From contig CAVYZK010000001.1 in the NCBI GenBank assembly GCA_963772935.1, positions 1 through 64,000 of the forward strand: a stretch of 64,000 nucleotides of DNA, written 5' to 3'. The notes beneath the pieces were generated by a model. That model made no database searches. It was not told the DNA's origin and saw only the letters and a list, made by a program, of their open reading frames with translations. Shown piece after piece: positions 9,284 through 17,617 of this stretch; the first letter of the stretch is position 1; the number at the start of each line of letters is the position of its first letter. The DNA comes from JANNNF01 sp963772935 (lineage in GTDB: Bacteria > Pseudomonadota > Alphaproteobacteria > Rhodobacterales > Rhodobacteraceae). The position numbers were made by a program, and so were the translations under genes.

Positions 9284-9819
9284 TGATTCTGACCAAGATC
9301 ATGCAGTTGCGCCGCGTTCTGTCGGGGGGGGCGGGGCGGGCGGATGCGATTGCCACATGGGTCGAAGGCGACCGGATCGACGCCATTGCCACCCTGCCCG
9401 ACAGTGCACCCGCCGACCGCGTGCTGAAAGCCGCGATGCAGGCGATGAACGCGGGCGGGCGGCGGGCGAGTGTCGAGCCTGATCTGGAATGGCGCGGCAA
9501 TGCCGAGGTGACGCAGATGTCACGTCATATCCGGCTGCTGGAACTGATCGCGATCGTCGCGCCCCTGCTGGGGCTGCTGGGCACCGTGCTGGGCATGATC
9601 CGCGCATTTCAAAGCCTTGCAGCGGCGGAAGGGGCGGCCAATGCCTCACTGTTGGCGGGCGGCATATGGGAGGCACTGCTGACCACCGCCGCTGGCCTGA
9701 TGGTCGCCATTCCGGCGGCTATTGCGGCCAGCCTGCTGGGCGACCGGGTGGACCGCGCCGCACAGGCAATAGAGGCCGCCGTGGGCCAGTTTTTCGCAGC
9801 AGACGACGCGCGCCGTTAA
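9283..9819 (+). CDS. exbB: MotA/TolQ/ExbB proton channel family protein, 5' truncated
   Basis: ExbB/TolQ proteins form the proton channel that powers TonB- or TolA-like proteins. The visible 178 residues begin VILTKIMQLRR, which in the family directly follows the first membrane helix; that helix and the true start are absent because the gene begins at the repeat junction. The channel core is complete: APLLGLLGTVLGMIRAF (second helix) and GIWEALLTTAAGLMVAIPA (third helix). It ends 11 bases before the first exbD. The upstream frame into the repeat is an accident of the join. Confidence 0.85.
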   Translation: MILTKIMQLRRVLSGGAGRADAIATWVEGDRIDAIATLPDSAPADRVLKAAMQAMNAGGRRASVEPDLEWRGNAEVTQMSRHIRLLELIAIVAPLLGLLGTVLGMIRAFQSLAAAEGAANASLLAGGIWEALLTTAAGLMVAIPAAIAASLLGDRVDRAAQAIEAAVGQFFAADDARR

Positions 9820-9830
9820 AGGGGGGCCGG

Positions 9831-10247
9831 ATGCGGATCAAGCGATCAAACGCCCAACCTGCGCAGATCTCGCTGGTCTCCATGATCGACGTGCTGATGA
9901 TCTTGCTGATCTTCTTCATGATCACCTCGACCTATCTGGACCTTGGCATGATCCCAATGGCCGAACAGCGCGACGATCCGGCTCCGCAAACCTCGGCAAC
10001 AGCCACGGGGGGAACCCTGCTGATCCGGCTCGGCCCCGATGGAATTGCCCGTGTGCAGGGCCAGCCGCAAACGCCCGAGACCCTGACCGCCATGTTTACC
10101 GTGCATCTTGCGGCAGCGCCGGGGGCGGCGGTCATGGTGTTGCCCTCCGGCAATGCCAATGCGCAGGCGTTGGTGTCCGTGCTGGATACTGCCACGCGCG
10201 CAGGTGTGCAGAATCTGCGCATCCTGCGGTTGGAGGCCGCGCCATGA
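9831..10247 (+). CDS. exbD: ExbD/TolR family protein (first copy)
   Basis: 138 residues. A short basic cytoplasmic N-terminus is followed by a single membrane helix with the conserved Asp that carries protons (LVSMIDVLMILLIFFMI, Asp about residue 20), and a periplasmic domain ending NLRILRLEAAP. ExbD works with ExbB in the inner membrane to harvest the proton gradient. The start is ATG at 9831 after a GGGGGG stretch; the longer open frame upstream is antisense-free shadow of exbB. Its stop overlaps the start of the second exbD by four bases (ATGA), indicating translational coupling. Confidence 0.88.
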   Translation: MRIKRSNAQPAQISLVSMIDVLMILLIFFMITSTYLDLGMIPMAEQRDDPAPQTSATATGGTLLIRLGPDGIARVQGQPQTPETLTAMFTVHLAAAPGAAVMVLPSGNANAQALVSVLDTATRAGVQNLRILRLEAAP

Positions 10248-10648
10248 AACTGCGCCGCACACCAAGGCGCAGCCACCCGGAAACCATCGTGGCCCTGATC
10301 GACGTGGTGTTTTTTCTGCTGGTGTTTTTCATGCTGATCGGCCGGATGGACGCGACCGCCCCCTTCATGGTGATCCCCCCGATTGCCAGTACCGCCAGCC
10401 CGATGCCCGGGGGCGGGGCGACCGTCTCCGTCGGCGCTGCGGGCGATCTGGCACTGAACGGCACCGAGGTGGACACGGATGCCCTGCATGACGGAATGGC
10501 CGATCTGCTGGCCGCGACCCCTGCCCTGCTGGTGCGGATCAATGCCCATCAGGATGCCGAGTTGCGCCGCATCCTGCCACTGGTGGCACAGATAGAGGCC
10601 TTGGGCGCGCGGGATGTGGTGCTGGTCGTCACACCAAGGGGGCCGTAA
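10244..10648 (+). CDS. exbD: ExbD/TolR family protein (second copy)
   Basis: 134 residues with the same plan: cytoplasmic tail, one helix with the key Asp (IVALIDVVFFLLVFFML) and a periplasmic domain ending DVVLVVTPRGP. It is clearly diverged from the first copy, so the complex probably holds two different ExbD chains, as in some Tol/Exb relatives with specialised partners. It overlaps both neighbours by a few bases, placing it in one transcript with exbB and the DUF4384 gene. Confidence 0.88.
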   Translation: MKLRRTPRRSHPETIVALIDVVFFLLVFFMLIGRMDATAPFMVIPPIASTASPMPGGGATVSVGAAGDLALNGTEVDTDALHDGMADLLAATPALLVRINAHQDAELRRILPLVAQIEALGARDVVLVVTPRGP

Positions 10649-11925
10649 TGCGCAGGGTCTGGCCACTTGCTTTCGTGGTGTCGATTGGCACCCATGGCGT
10701 GTTGCTGGCGGGGGTCGCGTTGCAATGGGGCGCGCATGATTTCGCGCCGCAAGCCCGCCCGGAATCACGGCTGAACCTTGCGACCCAAGCCGTTGCCGCC
10801 AGCAAAGCGCAACCCGCCAAGCCAGTGGCCGAGGCGGCGCCGGCATCCTCGCCCACAGGCCAGATCGTTGGCGATGCCGCCATTCCGCAGTCCAAGGCGA
10901 AGGCAAGCCCCCCGCCGACCGTTGCCGCCGCGGCCATTGTTGCAACGGCGGCGGCCAGTGTTGCTGCCCCCCTGCCTGCGGTCAAAGGCACGGCGGTGGA
11001 TGCCATCGGCGCGCGGGTGGCAGAGGCCGCATTGAACGCCCTTCCCGCCACGCAGGCCACCGCAATGGCGCAGGCCGCCCCTGCCATCCCCCCGCCCAGT
11101 GAACATGGCACTGCGTCGCTGGCGTGGACGGGCGATGGGGCGCTGGACCCGGTGTCGCTGGCCGCCATTCAGGCCTTCATGCAGCCGGGCGATCTGGCGG
11201 CATCTGATGCCAACGCGGGCCGCGTGCGTGACGGTATTGCAGAAACGCTGGCGTCAGTGCCCTGCGCGCGGCTGCAAACCAGCTTTGACCCTGACACCGG
11301 GCGTATCGAATTACGCGGCCACCTGCCGGAAGATGCCCTGCGCGCCCCGGTTCTGGCGGCGTTGCAAGCGCAGGTGGGTGGCGGCATTCCGGTGACGGAC
11401 CGCCTGATGCTGCTGCCGCGCCCGCAATGTCAGGCGCTGACGGCGATTGCGGATGTGGGCCTTGCGCAATCGACCGAACAAGACACCAACCCGCGTGTGG
11501 TGGGGCAGGATACATTCGTGCGCGATTACAGCCTGACGGCGGGGCAGCGGCTGGTGTTTGACATGACCGCCCCGGATTACCCGGCGGTGATCTACGTTGA
11601 TTACTTTGACGCGGCGGGCAATGTGTTGCACATGCAGCCGAATGATCAGGTGCCTGCCGTGCGCGCCGCGCCCAAAAGCACCCTTGCGGTGGGGCAGGAT
11701 GCGCCGGGGGTGCCTGCGCTGCAACTGATCGTGGGGCCGCCGTTCGGGCAGGAAATCGCCGTGGCCTTTGCCGCGTCAGACCCGCTGTATGAGGGCGTGC
11801 GCCCGACGATTGAACCTGCGGCCGCCTATCTGGAGTTTCTGAAAACCGCCGTTGCACAGGCCCGCGCGGCGGACCCCGGCTTCAAAGGCGAATGGGTGTA
11901 TTTCTTTGTGACCACCCGTCCCTGA
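10648..11925 (+). CDS. TonB-like anchored periplasmic protein with DUF4384 domain
   Basis: 425 residues. The N-terminus has a TonB-type membrane anchor (residues 5-27) followed by a long Ala/Pro-rich linker (about 40-160) suited to span the periplasm. A middle domain (about 190-290: CARLQTSFDPDTGRIELRGH, LMLLPRPQC) is not one I can name with certainty. The C-terminal part (about 295-425) matches DUF4384: GQRLVFDMTAPDYPAVIYVDYFD, then IVGPPFGQEIAVAFAAS. DUF4384 is often found with caspase-like proteases. As the last gene of the exbB-exbD-exbD operon it should be the partner driven by the proton channel, in the role TonB or TolA plays elsewhere. Function otherwise unknown. Confidence 0.8.
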   Translation: MRRVWPLAFVVSIGTHGVLLAGVALQWGAHDFAPQARPESRLNLATQAVAASKAQPAKPVAEAAPASSPTGQIVGDAAIPQSKAKASPPPTVAAAAIVATAAASVAAPLPAVKGTAVDAIGARVAEAALNALPATQATAMAQAAPAIPPPSEHGTASLAWTGDGALDPVSLAAIQAFMQPGDLAASDANAGRVRDGIAETLASVPCARLQTSFDPDTGRIELRGHLPEDALRAPVLAALQAQVGGGIPVTDRLMLLPRPQCQALTAIADVGLAQSTEQDTNPRVVGQDTFVRDYSLTAGQRLVFDMTAPDYPAVIYVDYFDAAGNVLHMQPNDQVPAVRAAPKSTLAVGQDAPGVPALQLIVGPPFGQEIAVAFAASDPLYEGVRPTIEPAAAYLEFLKTAVAQARAADPGFKGEWVYFFVTTRP

Positions 11926-12028
11926 CGGTGAAAGCGGTTCAGGTTTCGGCGGACGCGGAAATCGCAGCCCCTCGCTGCGCCTGAACGGATTTTTCGATGC
12001 GTTCTATGTCGGCAAAACTTGCCCCGCG

Positions 12029-13519
12029 CTACTTGCAATCACCCTTGGCCCAGACCCGCAACGCCCGCTTGAACGGCCCGCCGTAGGGATGCGGCTTCAC
12101 GAGTGCCCGTTCGCCGGACTGGCTGAGGTAGGTTTTGCCCTGATCACACAGCGCCTCTTTCGTCCAGGTGTGGCAGTTGGAACATTGCTGCCCCTTCCAC
12201 ATCTCCTCGGGGATGCCTTCGATCGGCGCGAACAGGGGGGATCCTTTGGCAAGTTGTTCGATCGTCATGCCGATCACACCCTCGCCACCGGTGGTCAGCG
12301 GGGTGGTGAAAGTCAGCGTATCGGATTCGTCGGCCTCCTCTGCCGGGGCAACTTCTGCCACTACAGGGGGGGCCGGGTCGGGGGCTTTGGCGGCAAGCAT
12401 GGTCAGTTCAAACTTGGCAAGCTCGGCATAGGTGCCACTGGGAAACGCGGCAAGATAGGCCTCGTAATCGGCGGCGGTGCCAGACGTGCGGGCGATGTCG
12501 ATCAGCACGGTTTCTTGCGGGTCGGGCGCGGCTGTGGCAGGTGGGGCGGTCGGTTCTGCCACCACGGCAGGGGCCGGGGTGCTCGGTTCCAGCACCGTGT
12601 TCATCGCCGCATTCAGGGCGGTGCGGGCGTCTTCCGTAAAGGCGCTGTCGGGGTAGGCCCGCAGGAACAGCATGATCTGCACCGGGTCTTTGGTCGCTTT
12701 GACCGAATCCCACAACTGCTGCGCCGCCATGTCTTCGGACGACTGAACCGCCGCCGGATGGAAGGCGAATTGCGCGGTCAGGGATGAGGTATCCCACGGC
12801 GTCTGCGCCCCGTTGGTTTCGGCCAGCACCTTGACGCGCACCTGTTTGAACACCTGTTCCACCGGAACGCCGGGGGCGGCAATTTCCACCGCAAGCGCCG
12901 TTGTGAACGGGCTGTTGCCCTGCAAGCCGTCCAGCGCCACCGCACCGGGCGCGGTGGAATAGGCCAGAAATGTGCCCGTCGGGGCCTTCATTTCAGCCAG
13001 ACCGGTGTCGCCCATATCGGGGATCTCAACAAAGGGGTTGTTGCGGCAGGCATCCAGAATGACGATGTTGGTCTTGTTGCGCGCCGAGGCCATCTGGCGC
13101 AGCACCGTGTCGGCGGGGATCGCGACCAGCCCCAGATCGGCCGCATCGGTCAGCGCGGCATCGACCGGTAGCAGATAGTTGGACCCAAAGGACTGCACCC
13201 CATGCCCGGCATAGTAAAACAGCCCCGTCGCATCCGGCCCCGCCGCGCGCAGGTCGCGGCCAAACTGCGCGATGGCCTGATTGAGGGTGGATTGGTTGAC
13301 ATCGGTCAGCAGGGTGATGCTGAAACCCGCCGCCTCAACCGATTTCGCGATCAGGGTGGCGTCGCTGACCGGGTTGTCGAGTTGCGTGACAGAGGTATAG
13401 GCCCCGTTGCCCACAATCAGCGCAATCCGGGGTTCAGCGGCAGCGAAAGACGGCAGCAGCACCAGCCACAAAACGCCCAGACCCGCAAGGATGCGTGCGG
13501 TCAGACTTCGATCAGCCAT
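12029..13519 (-). CDS. Secreted caspase-family (C14) protease with C-terminal CxxCH motif
   Basis: 496 residues with a Sec signal (about 1-28, ending SFAAAEP). The caspase domain follows: IALIVGNGAY, the catalytic His in YYAGHGVQ (about residue 106) and the catalytic Cys in LDACRNNP (about 157). The middle (about 270-420) is Pro/Ala-rich with two SPOR/TPR-like helical repeats. Near residue 441 is CSNCH, a CxxCH motif that in an exported protein could bind haem covalently, followed by WTKEALCDQGK. Such a protease with a possible haem site is unusual. It is the last gene of an operon transcribed leftwards and its start overlaps the end of the YceI-OmpA gene by 8 bases. The gene converges on the Exb/DUF4384 operon. 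Confidence 0.87.
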   Translation of the reverse strand: MADRSLTARILAGLGVLWLVLLPSFAAAEPRIALIVGNGAYTSVTQLDNPVSDATLIAKSVEAAGFSITLLTDVNQSTLNQAIAQFGRDLRAAGPDATGLFYYAGHGVQSFGSNYLLPVDAALTDAADLGLVAIPADTVLRQMASARNKTNIVILDACRNNPFVEIPDMGDTGLAEMKAPTGTFLAYSTAPGAVALDGLQGNSPFTTALAVEIAAPGVPVEQVFKQVRVKVLAETNGAQTPWDTSSLTAQFAFHPAAVQSSEDMAAQQLWDSVKATKDPVQIMLFLRAYPDSAFTEDARTALNAAMNTVLEPSTPAPAVVAEPTAPPATAAPDPQETVLIDIARTSGTAADYEAYLAAFPSGTYAELAKFELTMLAAKAPDPAPPVVAEVAPAEEADESDTLTFTTPLTTGGEGVIGMTIEQLAKGSPLFAPIEGIPEEMWKGQQCSNCHTWTKEALCDQGKTYLSQSGERALVKPHPYGGPFKRALRVWAKGDCK

Positions 13520-14570
13520 TTACCACCTTGAATTCGATCCGCCGGTTCTTGGCCTTGTTGTCAGGACTATCATTTGCGGCGACCGGCTGTGTTTCACCCA
13601 TGCCAACGGCGGTAAAGCGGGCGGCGTCAATGCCTTTGCCTTGCAGGTATTTCGCCACAGACCGCGCGCGGGATTCTGACAGCTGCTGATTTGCAACATC
13701 AGACCCGTCGCTGTCCGTATGGCCCGACACCTCAATCACCATGCCGGGGCAGCGGGTGACGATATCGGCCAGACTATCCAGCAGTGGCGCGCTTTTGACA
13801 TCGAGTGTGGCGCTGCCGGACCGGAAATAGATGTTGCCCGAGCGTGACAGAATCTCAAACCGGCCCTTGCAGGCCTCGGGGTCGAAGTTGCCCTCAGCCT
13901 CAAGCGCAGCACTTGCCGGGGCTTCCACCACAGGGGCCGCGGGGGCCGCCGCAGCACCGCCGTTGCGGGCGAACATGAAGTCGAAGCTGACGGTGGCAGA
14001 CGGAATGATGCGAACGTTGGCGGCATCTTGCAGCTTTTCAATGCCCGGCGTCAGGTTGAAGTCATCGGCGGCCACAGCAATTGGCGCACCGGACGAAATC
14101 GCCACCAGATCATCCGACAGGTAAGTGACCACCACATCTGCCTCAAACGCTTTGGTCACGCCGTGCAGGTCCAGCGTGTAGGGCAAGGTAATTGTCTTGC
14201 GCCGCACCTGTGCCAGATCGGCAAAGGCCGCAGGGTCGAGAGTGGCTGTGATGGTCGCTTCGGGAAACTGGAAGGTTTCAAAGAACAGGAACCGCATCCG
14301 CACATTGCGCAGATCGACCTTGGTATCGACAGAATCCAGCAGGATCTTCACCGATGCCGTGCCATCCGCCGCGATCTGCCCAGTATAGGTGGCGAACTGA
14401 CTGGATTCGACCTTCACCTCATTCTTGACCGACTGAAACCGCAGCGAGGAGGCCGCGGGTTGCAACGTCCAGCCGCTGGCAAAGGGGGAGTCTTGTGCCA
14501 TCGCCGCTGTGGTCAAACCTACGACGCAGAGCAAAATTGCCCAAAGCCCCTGTCGAATGTAATGGCGCAA
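13512..14570 (-). CDS. YceI-like domain fused to OmpA peptidoglycan-binding domain
   Basis: 352 residues, signal peptide about 1-25 (TTAAMAQ). Residues 30-210 form a YceI-like lipocalin domain (WTLQPAASSLRFQSVKN, LPYTLDLHG) that in the family binds isoprenoid-type lipids. A short Ala-rich linker leads to an OmpA domain (about 245-352) with the peptidoglycan-contact pattern VSGHTDSDGSD, LSESRARSVAKYL and NRRIEF. The product should sit in the periplasm tethered to the cell wall. It is cotranscribed with and overlaps the caspase gene. Confidence 0.85.
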   Translation of the reverse strand: MRHYIRQGLWAILLCVVGLTTAAMAQDSPFASGWTLQPAASSLRFQSVKNEVKVESSQFATYTGQIAADGTASVKILLDSVDTKVDLRNVRMRFLFFETFQFPEATITATLDPAAFADLAQVRRKTITLPYTLDLHGVTKAFEADVVVTYLSDDLVAISSGAPIAVAADDFNLTPGIEKLQDAANVRIIPSATVSFDFMFARNGGAAAAPAAPVVEAPASAALEAEGNFDPEACKGRFEILSRSGNIYFRSGSATLDVKSAPLLDSLADIVTRCPGMVIEVSGHTDSDGSDVANQQLSESRARSVAKYLQGKGIDAARFTAVGMGETQPVAANDSPDNKAKNRRIEFKVVNG

Positions 14571-14651
14571 CGCGTTTCATCCTTTTCAGACAACTGGCCT
14601 GATACAGGCCAATCCCGGCATCATCATGGCGGAAACACATGAACAGTGTGT

Positions 14652-15314
14652 TCAGATCGACCGCAACAACACTTTGTTGGAGTCCACCGCCGCCGCGATC
14701 CGCGTGTAATGCACCTTGCGGGCATTTGACGCCTCTGCCGATCGCAGCAACAGGGTTTCCGTCTCCTCCACAATCTGTTGCGCCTGAACCGCCACTTCGG
14801 CAAGCTTTTCCTTGCGCACGGGCACAAGCGGGCGGGTGGTGCGGATGCCCGCAGCCCCGGCAGACCGCGCCGTTGCACGCGGCAATGCAGGGTCCGCATT
14901 GGCGACGGCGAGGGCGTTCAACCGGGCCGCCCCTTGCAACAACGCAGCCCGTGCATCGGCATATTCACCGGTGTCTGGCATGGCGGCGGCGGCGGCTTCC
15001 ATCCGTTCGGCAAGGCAGTCGATGGCATAGGCATCATCGGCAAGACTGGCGCAGAACGCCTGACCCGAGGTCAGAATCCGCACAACGCGGTTGGTATTGC
15101 TGTTTGACAGCACCTCTGCATCGGCGGGTAAATCTGCGGGAACCACCGGTGTTGCGGCGCGCTGTGCCGACAGTGCCCCGGATATATCCGTGAAGGGCGG
15201 CACGAAAACCGAGGGGCTGGCCCCCGCAGCCTCGTCGCCTGCAAAGGCTGGCAGCATCAGCGATACCGATAGGACACAGCCTGTCAGCGCGCGTTTGATC
15301 GCCTCGATCATCAT
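14652..15314 (-). CDS. Secreted protein of unknown function
   Basis: About 220 residues. The chosen start (15314; 15311 equally possible, with AAGG upstream) gives a signal peptide ending LMLPAFAG. The mature part is Ala-rich and mainly helical, with two Cys (QAFCASLADD and AIDCLAERM) that could form a disulphide and a region EKLAEVAVQAQQIVEETETLL likely to be a coiled coil. No family recognised. It starts 4 bases after the barrel gene and precedes the YceI-OmpA gene on the same strand, so it belongs to the same envelope operon. Confidence 0.7.
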   Translation of the reverse strand: MMIEAIKRALTGCVLSVSLMLPAFAGDEAAGASPSVFVPPFTDISGALSAQRAATPVVPADLPADAEVLSNSNTNRVVRILTSGQAFCASLADDAYAIDCLAERMEAAAAAMPDTGEYADARAALLQGAARLNALAVANADPALPRATARSAGAAGIRTTRPLVPVRKEKLAEVAVQAQQIVEETETLLLRSAEASNARKVHYTRIAAAVDSNKVLLRSI

Positions 15315-15318
15315 CGCC

Positions 15319-16083
15319 TTATCCCCCGAATACATTGGACAAAGACCAGTTCACAGACAGCGTCACGCGCCTGCTGTTCCGGCTGTCGAACACATCATTG
15401 ACCGACGCGTTGAACGAGACATTCCTGACGCTGGCCATACGCACCGATGCGCCCATGTCAAAGGTTTCGCCCGTCCATGCCGCACTAAGGCCCAGCGAGT
15501 CGGTGACCCCGATCCCTGCGCCCAGAAACACCCCCGGGTCTTTGCCATTGTTGCGCAGGTCATTCCCGGCGCCCAAGGTCAGCATGTAGGGATAGCTGTC
15601 ACCGCCTTCGGAAAACCGCGCCAGACCAAAGGTAGTCACGGCAATTTTGCCACGCGCCTTGGCCAGCTTGGCATCGCCCCAGTTGGCCAGATGGTTGGCC
15701 TCAATGCTGATGTAGGTCGGATGCGCGCCTGCGCTGATCCGGCGCGAAAACTTCAGATTCACATAGCCGGAATCACCGAAGGTGCTTTTCAGCGACGTGA
15801 TCGTGGTGCTGATCTGCACGCCAACATTGTCTTCGGCGCTGCCCAGACCAAAGCCAAGCTCCATCGACCCGTCCGCCGTGCGCCCGGTGCCAGACCGGCG
15901 CGAGGTGCCGGTGATCGACGCGAACACGGTGCCGTTTGGTGCCACCGTCGCCGAGGATATTCCCTGCAACGTCAAAAACTTGCCCCTGTCCTGCGCGAAC
16001 GAAGGGTTTGTCAGACACAGAACAAATGCCACCACTGCAAACAGACCTAGGTATCGGGGATTATCCTTCATGCGACTGTCCAT
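15319..16083 (-). CDS. Outer-membrane beta-barrel-like protein
   Basis: About 254 residues from ATG 16083 (ATG 16071 also fits; the frame is open further up but without signal features). A signal peptide ends TNPSFAQ. The rest alternates polar and hydrophobic residues in about ten strands (MELGFGLGS, VGVQISTTITSLKS, YVNLKFSRRIS, MLTLGAGND, GVFLGAGIGV) and finishes in a final strand VTLSVNWSLSNVFGG, a pattern of small outer-membrane barrels. It is the first gene of the leftward operon that ends with the caspase. No named family recognised. Confidence 0.7.
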   Translation of the reverse strand: MDSRMKDNPRYLGLFAVVAFVLCLTNPSFAQDRGKFLTLQGISSATVAPNGTVFASITGTSRRSGTGRTADGSMELGFGLGSAEDNVGVQISTTITSLKSTFGDSGYVNLKFSRRISAGAHPTYISIEANHLANWGDAKLAKARGKIAVTTFGLARFSEGGDSYPYMLTLGAGNDLRNNGKDPGVFLGAGIGVTDSLGLSAAWTGETFDMGASVRMASVRNVSFNASVNDVFDSRNSRRVTLSVNWSLSNVFGG

Positions 16084-16393
16084 CTTTGCAACGCCGGGTT
16101 CACCATTTTCGGGCATCCGGACCTGATACGTCAAATGTAAGCTCAAGATTTGCCAGACGAAATCTGCTGGCTGATTTATGTGCTGCAGACTGCGCGCTTG
16201 AAAAATCATCGTCAAGATTTCCCTGTCAAATGACTGGATTTCTTTGCTGGCATCCGGGATTTTTTGTCACTTATGCCAGCATCGCAAGGCCACTGTTCGT
16301 ACAGACACTGGCCGAGGCTGCACATAGGCGTGGGGGATTGCGCTTGGGCCGCTTGCATTTCATCCTTCGCGCGAAACCGTCAGGGGGCATGTC

Positions 16394-17431
16394 GTGCAAG
16401 ATATTCAGACCATTGGCCAAATCGCGGGCCGCGATGTGCAGGCCATCACGTTGCGCGGGGCTGCAGATTTGCGGCTTTGCGTCATCACCTACGGCGCGCG
16501 CCTGACGCAGCTTTGGGTGCCGGATCGCCACGGGCATCTTGCCGATATCGTGCTGGGGCATGACAGGGTTGAGGAGTATCAGACCTCAAAAACCTATCTC
16601 GGGGCCACCTGCGGACGTTATTCCAACCGCATCGCGGGGGGGCGGTTCAATCTGGATGGGCAGGTGGTGCAGCTTGATTGCAACGAAGGGGCGAAGCATC
16701 TGCACGGCGGGCGCGACGGATTTGACCGCAAGGTCTGGCAGATTGCCGATGTTGCCGACAATGCGGTCACGCTGACCGCCGAAGCCGCAGATGGCGAAAT
16801 GGGGTATCCGGGTGCGCTGAGCCTGACCTGCCGCTACAGCATTGATGCGGACAACCGAGTGTGGATTGAGATGGGGGCCACGACATCGGCCCCGACCGTG
16901 ATCAACATGGTGAACCACAGCTATTTCAACATGGCGGGGCAGCAGTCGGGCGATGTGCTGGCACAGCATCTGCGGGTGGGGGCTGGCTTTTACACCCCCG
17001 TCGATGGCGATCTGATCCCGACGGGCGAAGTTCTGGCAGTGGTGGATACCCCGTTTGATTTCAACACTATGCGGCGTATCGGGGCGGCTTTGCCCGGCCC
17101 CTTGGGGTTTGATCACAATTGGTGCCTTTCCAATTCAGTCGAACCCAAATGGGGCGAAAAACTGCGCTTCTGCGCCGAGGCTGTGGACCCCGCGTCGGGT
17201 CGGCGGGTGGAGGTCTGGACGACGGAACTCGGCGTTCAACTTTACACAGGTGGCTATTTTGACGACAGCCTGCCCGGTAAGAACGGGGCAGTTTATGGCC
17301 CGTTCAGCGGCTTTACTCTGGAAACCCAGACCTTCCCTGATTCGCCAAACCGCCCGCAGTTTCCGTCAGCACGGCTAAACCCGGGGCAGACCTACCGGCA
17401 TCTTATGGCGTTTGATTTCACCCCGGCCTGA
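16394..17431 (+). CDS. galM: Aldose 1-epimerase (galactose mutarotase)
   Basis: 345 residues, starting at GTG 16394. It interconverts alpha and beta anomers of aldoses. Family marks are GRYSNRIAGGRF, the His pair in KHLHGGRDGFD, NHSYFNMAG, and the catalytic Glu in the C-terminal GFTLETQTFPDSPN. It lies directly upstream of a galactofuranose-type importer, so it probably processes the imported sugar. About 186 bases separate it from ytfQ. Confidence 0.92.
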   Translation: MQDIQTIGQIAGRDVQAITLRGAADLRLCVITYGARLTQLWVPDRHGHLADIVLGHDRVEEYQTSKTYLGATCGRYSNRIAGGRFNLDGQVVQLDCNEGAKHLHGGRDGFDRKVWQIADVADNAVTLTAEAADGEMGYPGALSLTCRYSIDADNRVWIEMGATTSAPTVINMVNHSYFNMAGQQSGDVLAQHLRVGAGFYTPVDGDLIPTGEVLAVVDTPFDFNTMRRIGAALPGPLGFDHNWCLSNSVEPKWGEKLRFCAEAVDPASGRRVEVWTTELGVQLYTGGYFDDSLPGKNGAVYGPFSGFTLETQTFPDSPNRPQFPSARLNPGQTYRHLMAFDFTPA

Positions 17432-17547
17432 CGCCCACCACCCTGATGAAATGCAACGCGATTTCAACACTTGCCGCAGGCAATTCCTGCGCCGCAAGAC
17501 CGCACCAGATTGCCTTGCTTTTGGGCGAACGGCAAACTTGTTGCATA

Positions 17548-17558
17548 TTGTAATACTT
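17548..17558. promoter_or_regulatory. Candidate FadR-type GntR operator
   Basis: TTGTAATACTT resembles the TnGTnnnACnA half-palindrome bound by FadR-subfamily GntR regulators. It overlaps AT-rich promoter-like sequence 60 bases before ytfQ, and a GntR regulator is encoded at the end of the same operon. Inference from pattern only. Confidence 0.35.
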
Positions 17559-17617
17559 TTGATAGCGTATCTTCACGTCACGTTGAGGAGCGTGACCAAA
17601 ATCTCATGGGAGGAATC

